Positions 63,906 to 64,000 of a stretch of 64,000 nt of DNA are shown here, piece by piece; the first letter of the stretch is position 1; the number at the start of each line of letters is the position of its first letter. A program made the position numbers and the translations under genes. The notes under the pieces are model-generated. The model was not told the DNA's origin. It made no database searches and saw only the letters and a program-made list of their open reading frames with translations. The stretch is taken from the NCBI RefSeq assembly GCF_023074185.1, contig NZ_JADPKY010000033.1, positions 62,001 to 126,000 on the forward strand, in the 5' to 3' direction. Origin of the DNA: Bradyrhizobium sp. 132 (GTDB lineage Bacteria > Pseudomonadota > Alphaproteobacteria > Rhizobiales > Xanthobacteraceae).

Positions 63906-64000
63906 GCTTTTCTTGAATCTCGACCGTGGGCGGGACCCTTCCCTGGCCGTTGGAGCCTATCGGGATGGGCCGTGTGGCTCCCGTGGTACATCAAAATCGG

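Overview
The window reads as chromosome of a high-GC alphaproteobacterium of the Bradyrhizobium type. This is inferred from gene content: a MipZ-like ParA ATPase, adjacent clpS and clpA, a DUF1489 protein, a phasin with TGC-type operators, a D-Ala-D-Ala carboxypeptidase with a SPOR domain, HWE-family signalling, many short rhizobial-type hypothetical proteins, and long palindromic intergenic repeats. No 16S rRNA or other species marker is present, so the genus is not proven. Coding density is high, with genes on both strands.

Layout. 1-6.6 kb: partial lytic transglycosylase, orphan TRAP-type binding protein, two small proteins, a HAD phosphatase, then an aldoxime dehydratase-nitrilase operon with a divergent AraC regulator. 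7-13 kb: aldo/keto reductase, 14-TM type MFS transporter, clpA and clpS. 13.4-17.5 kb: Tad-like von Willebrand protein, phasin, carboxypeptidase. 17.7-28.5 kb: mostly housekeeping genes (J-domain protein, VWA protein, alpha/beta hydrolase, MipZ, panC, DUF1489, YidB, GST, TonB-like protein, second aldo/keto reductase). 29-33 kb: MgtE and two tandem polysaccharide deacetylases. 33.8-51.7 kb: a stress- and signalling-flavoured stretch with a Cys-rich copper-storage-like protein, CDF transporter, two flavoproteins, several small charged proteins, a Crp/Fnr regulator coupled to a CheB-CheR-PAS-HWE kinase, a stand-alone CheB, a receiver protein, dehydrogenases, a frameshifted alpha-amylase, a CsbD-like protein and a membrane-anchored DUF305 protein.

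At 52,023-55,200 lies a small integrated element bounded by a 16-bp repeat of the 3' end of tRNA-Leu(GAG). It carries an XRE regulator with its own perfect palindrome, a frameshifted partner gene, an antitoxin/PIN-toxin pair behind a 14-bp perfect palindrome, and the broken start of an AlbA_2/Schlafen-type gene. No integrase is visible, so it looks like a decayed or satellite island, and it is the most distinctive object in the window.

From 55.4 kb to the end: a FliN-like protein head-to-head with lipB, a DnaB-like ATPase, a tautomerase/LysR pair, a hybrid histidine kinase, acylphosphatase coupled to a PEP-mutase-family lyase, a palindromic repeat, and the biotin-carrying alpha subunit of an acyl-CoA carboxylase (pccA-like).
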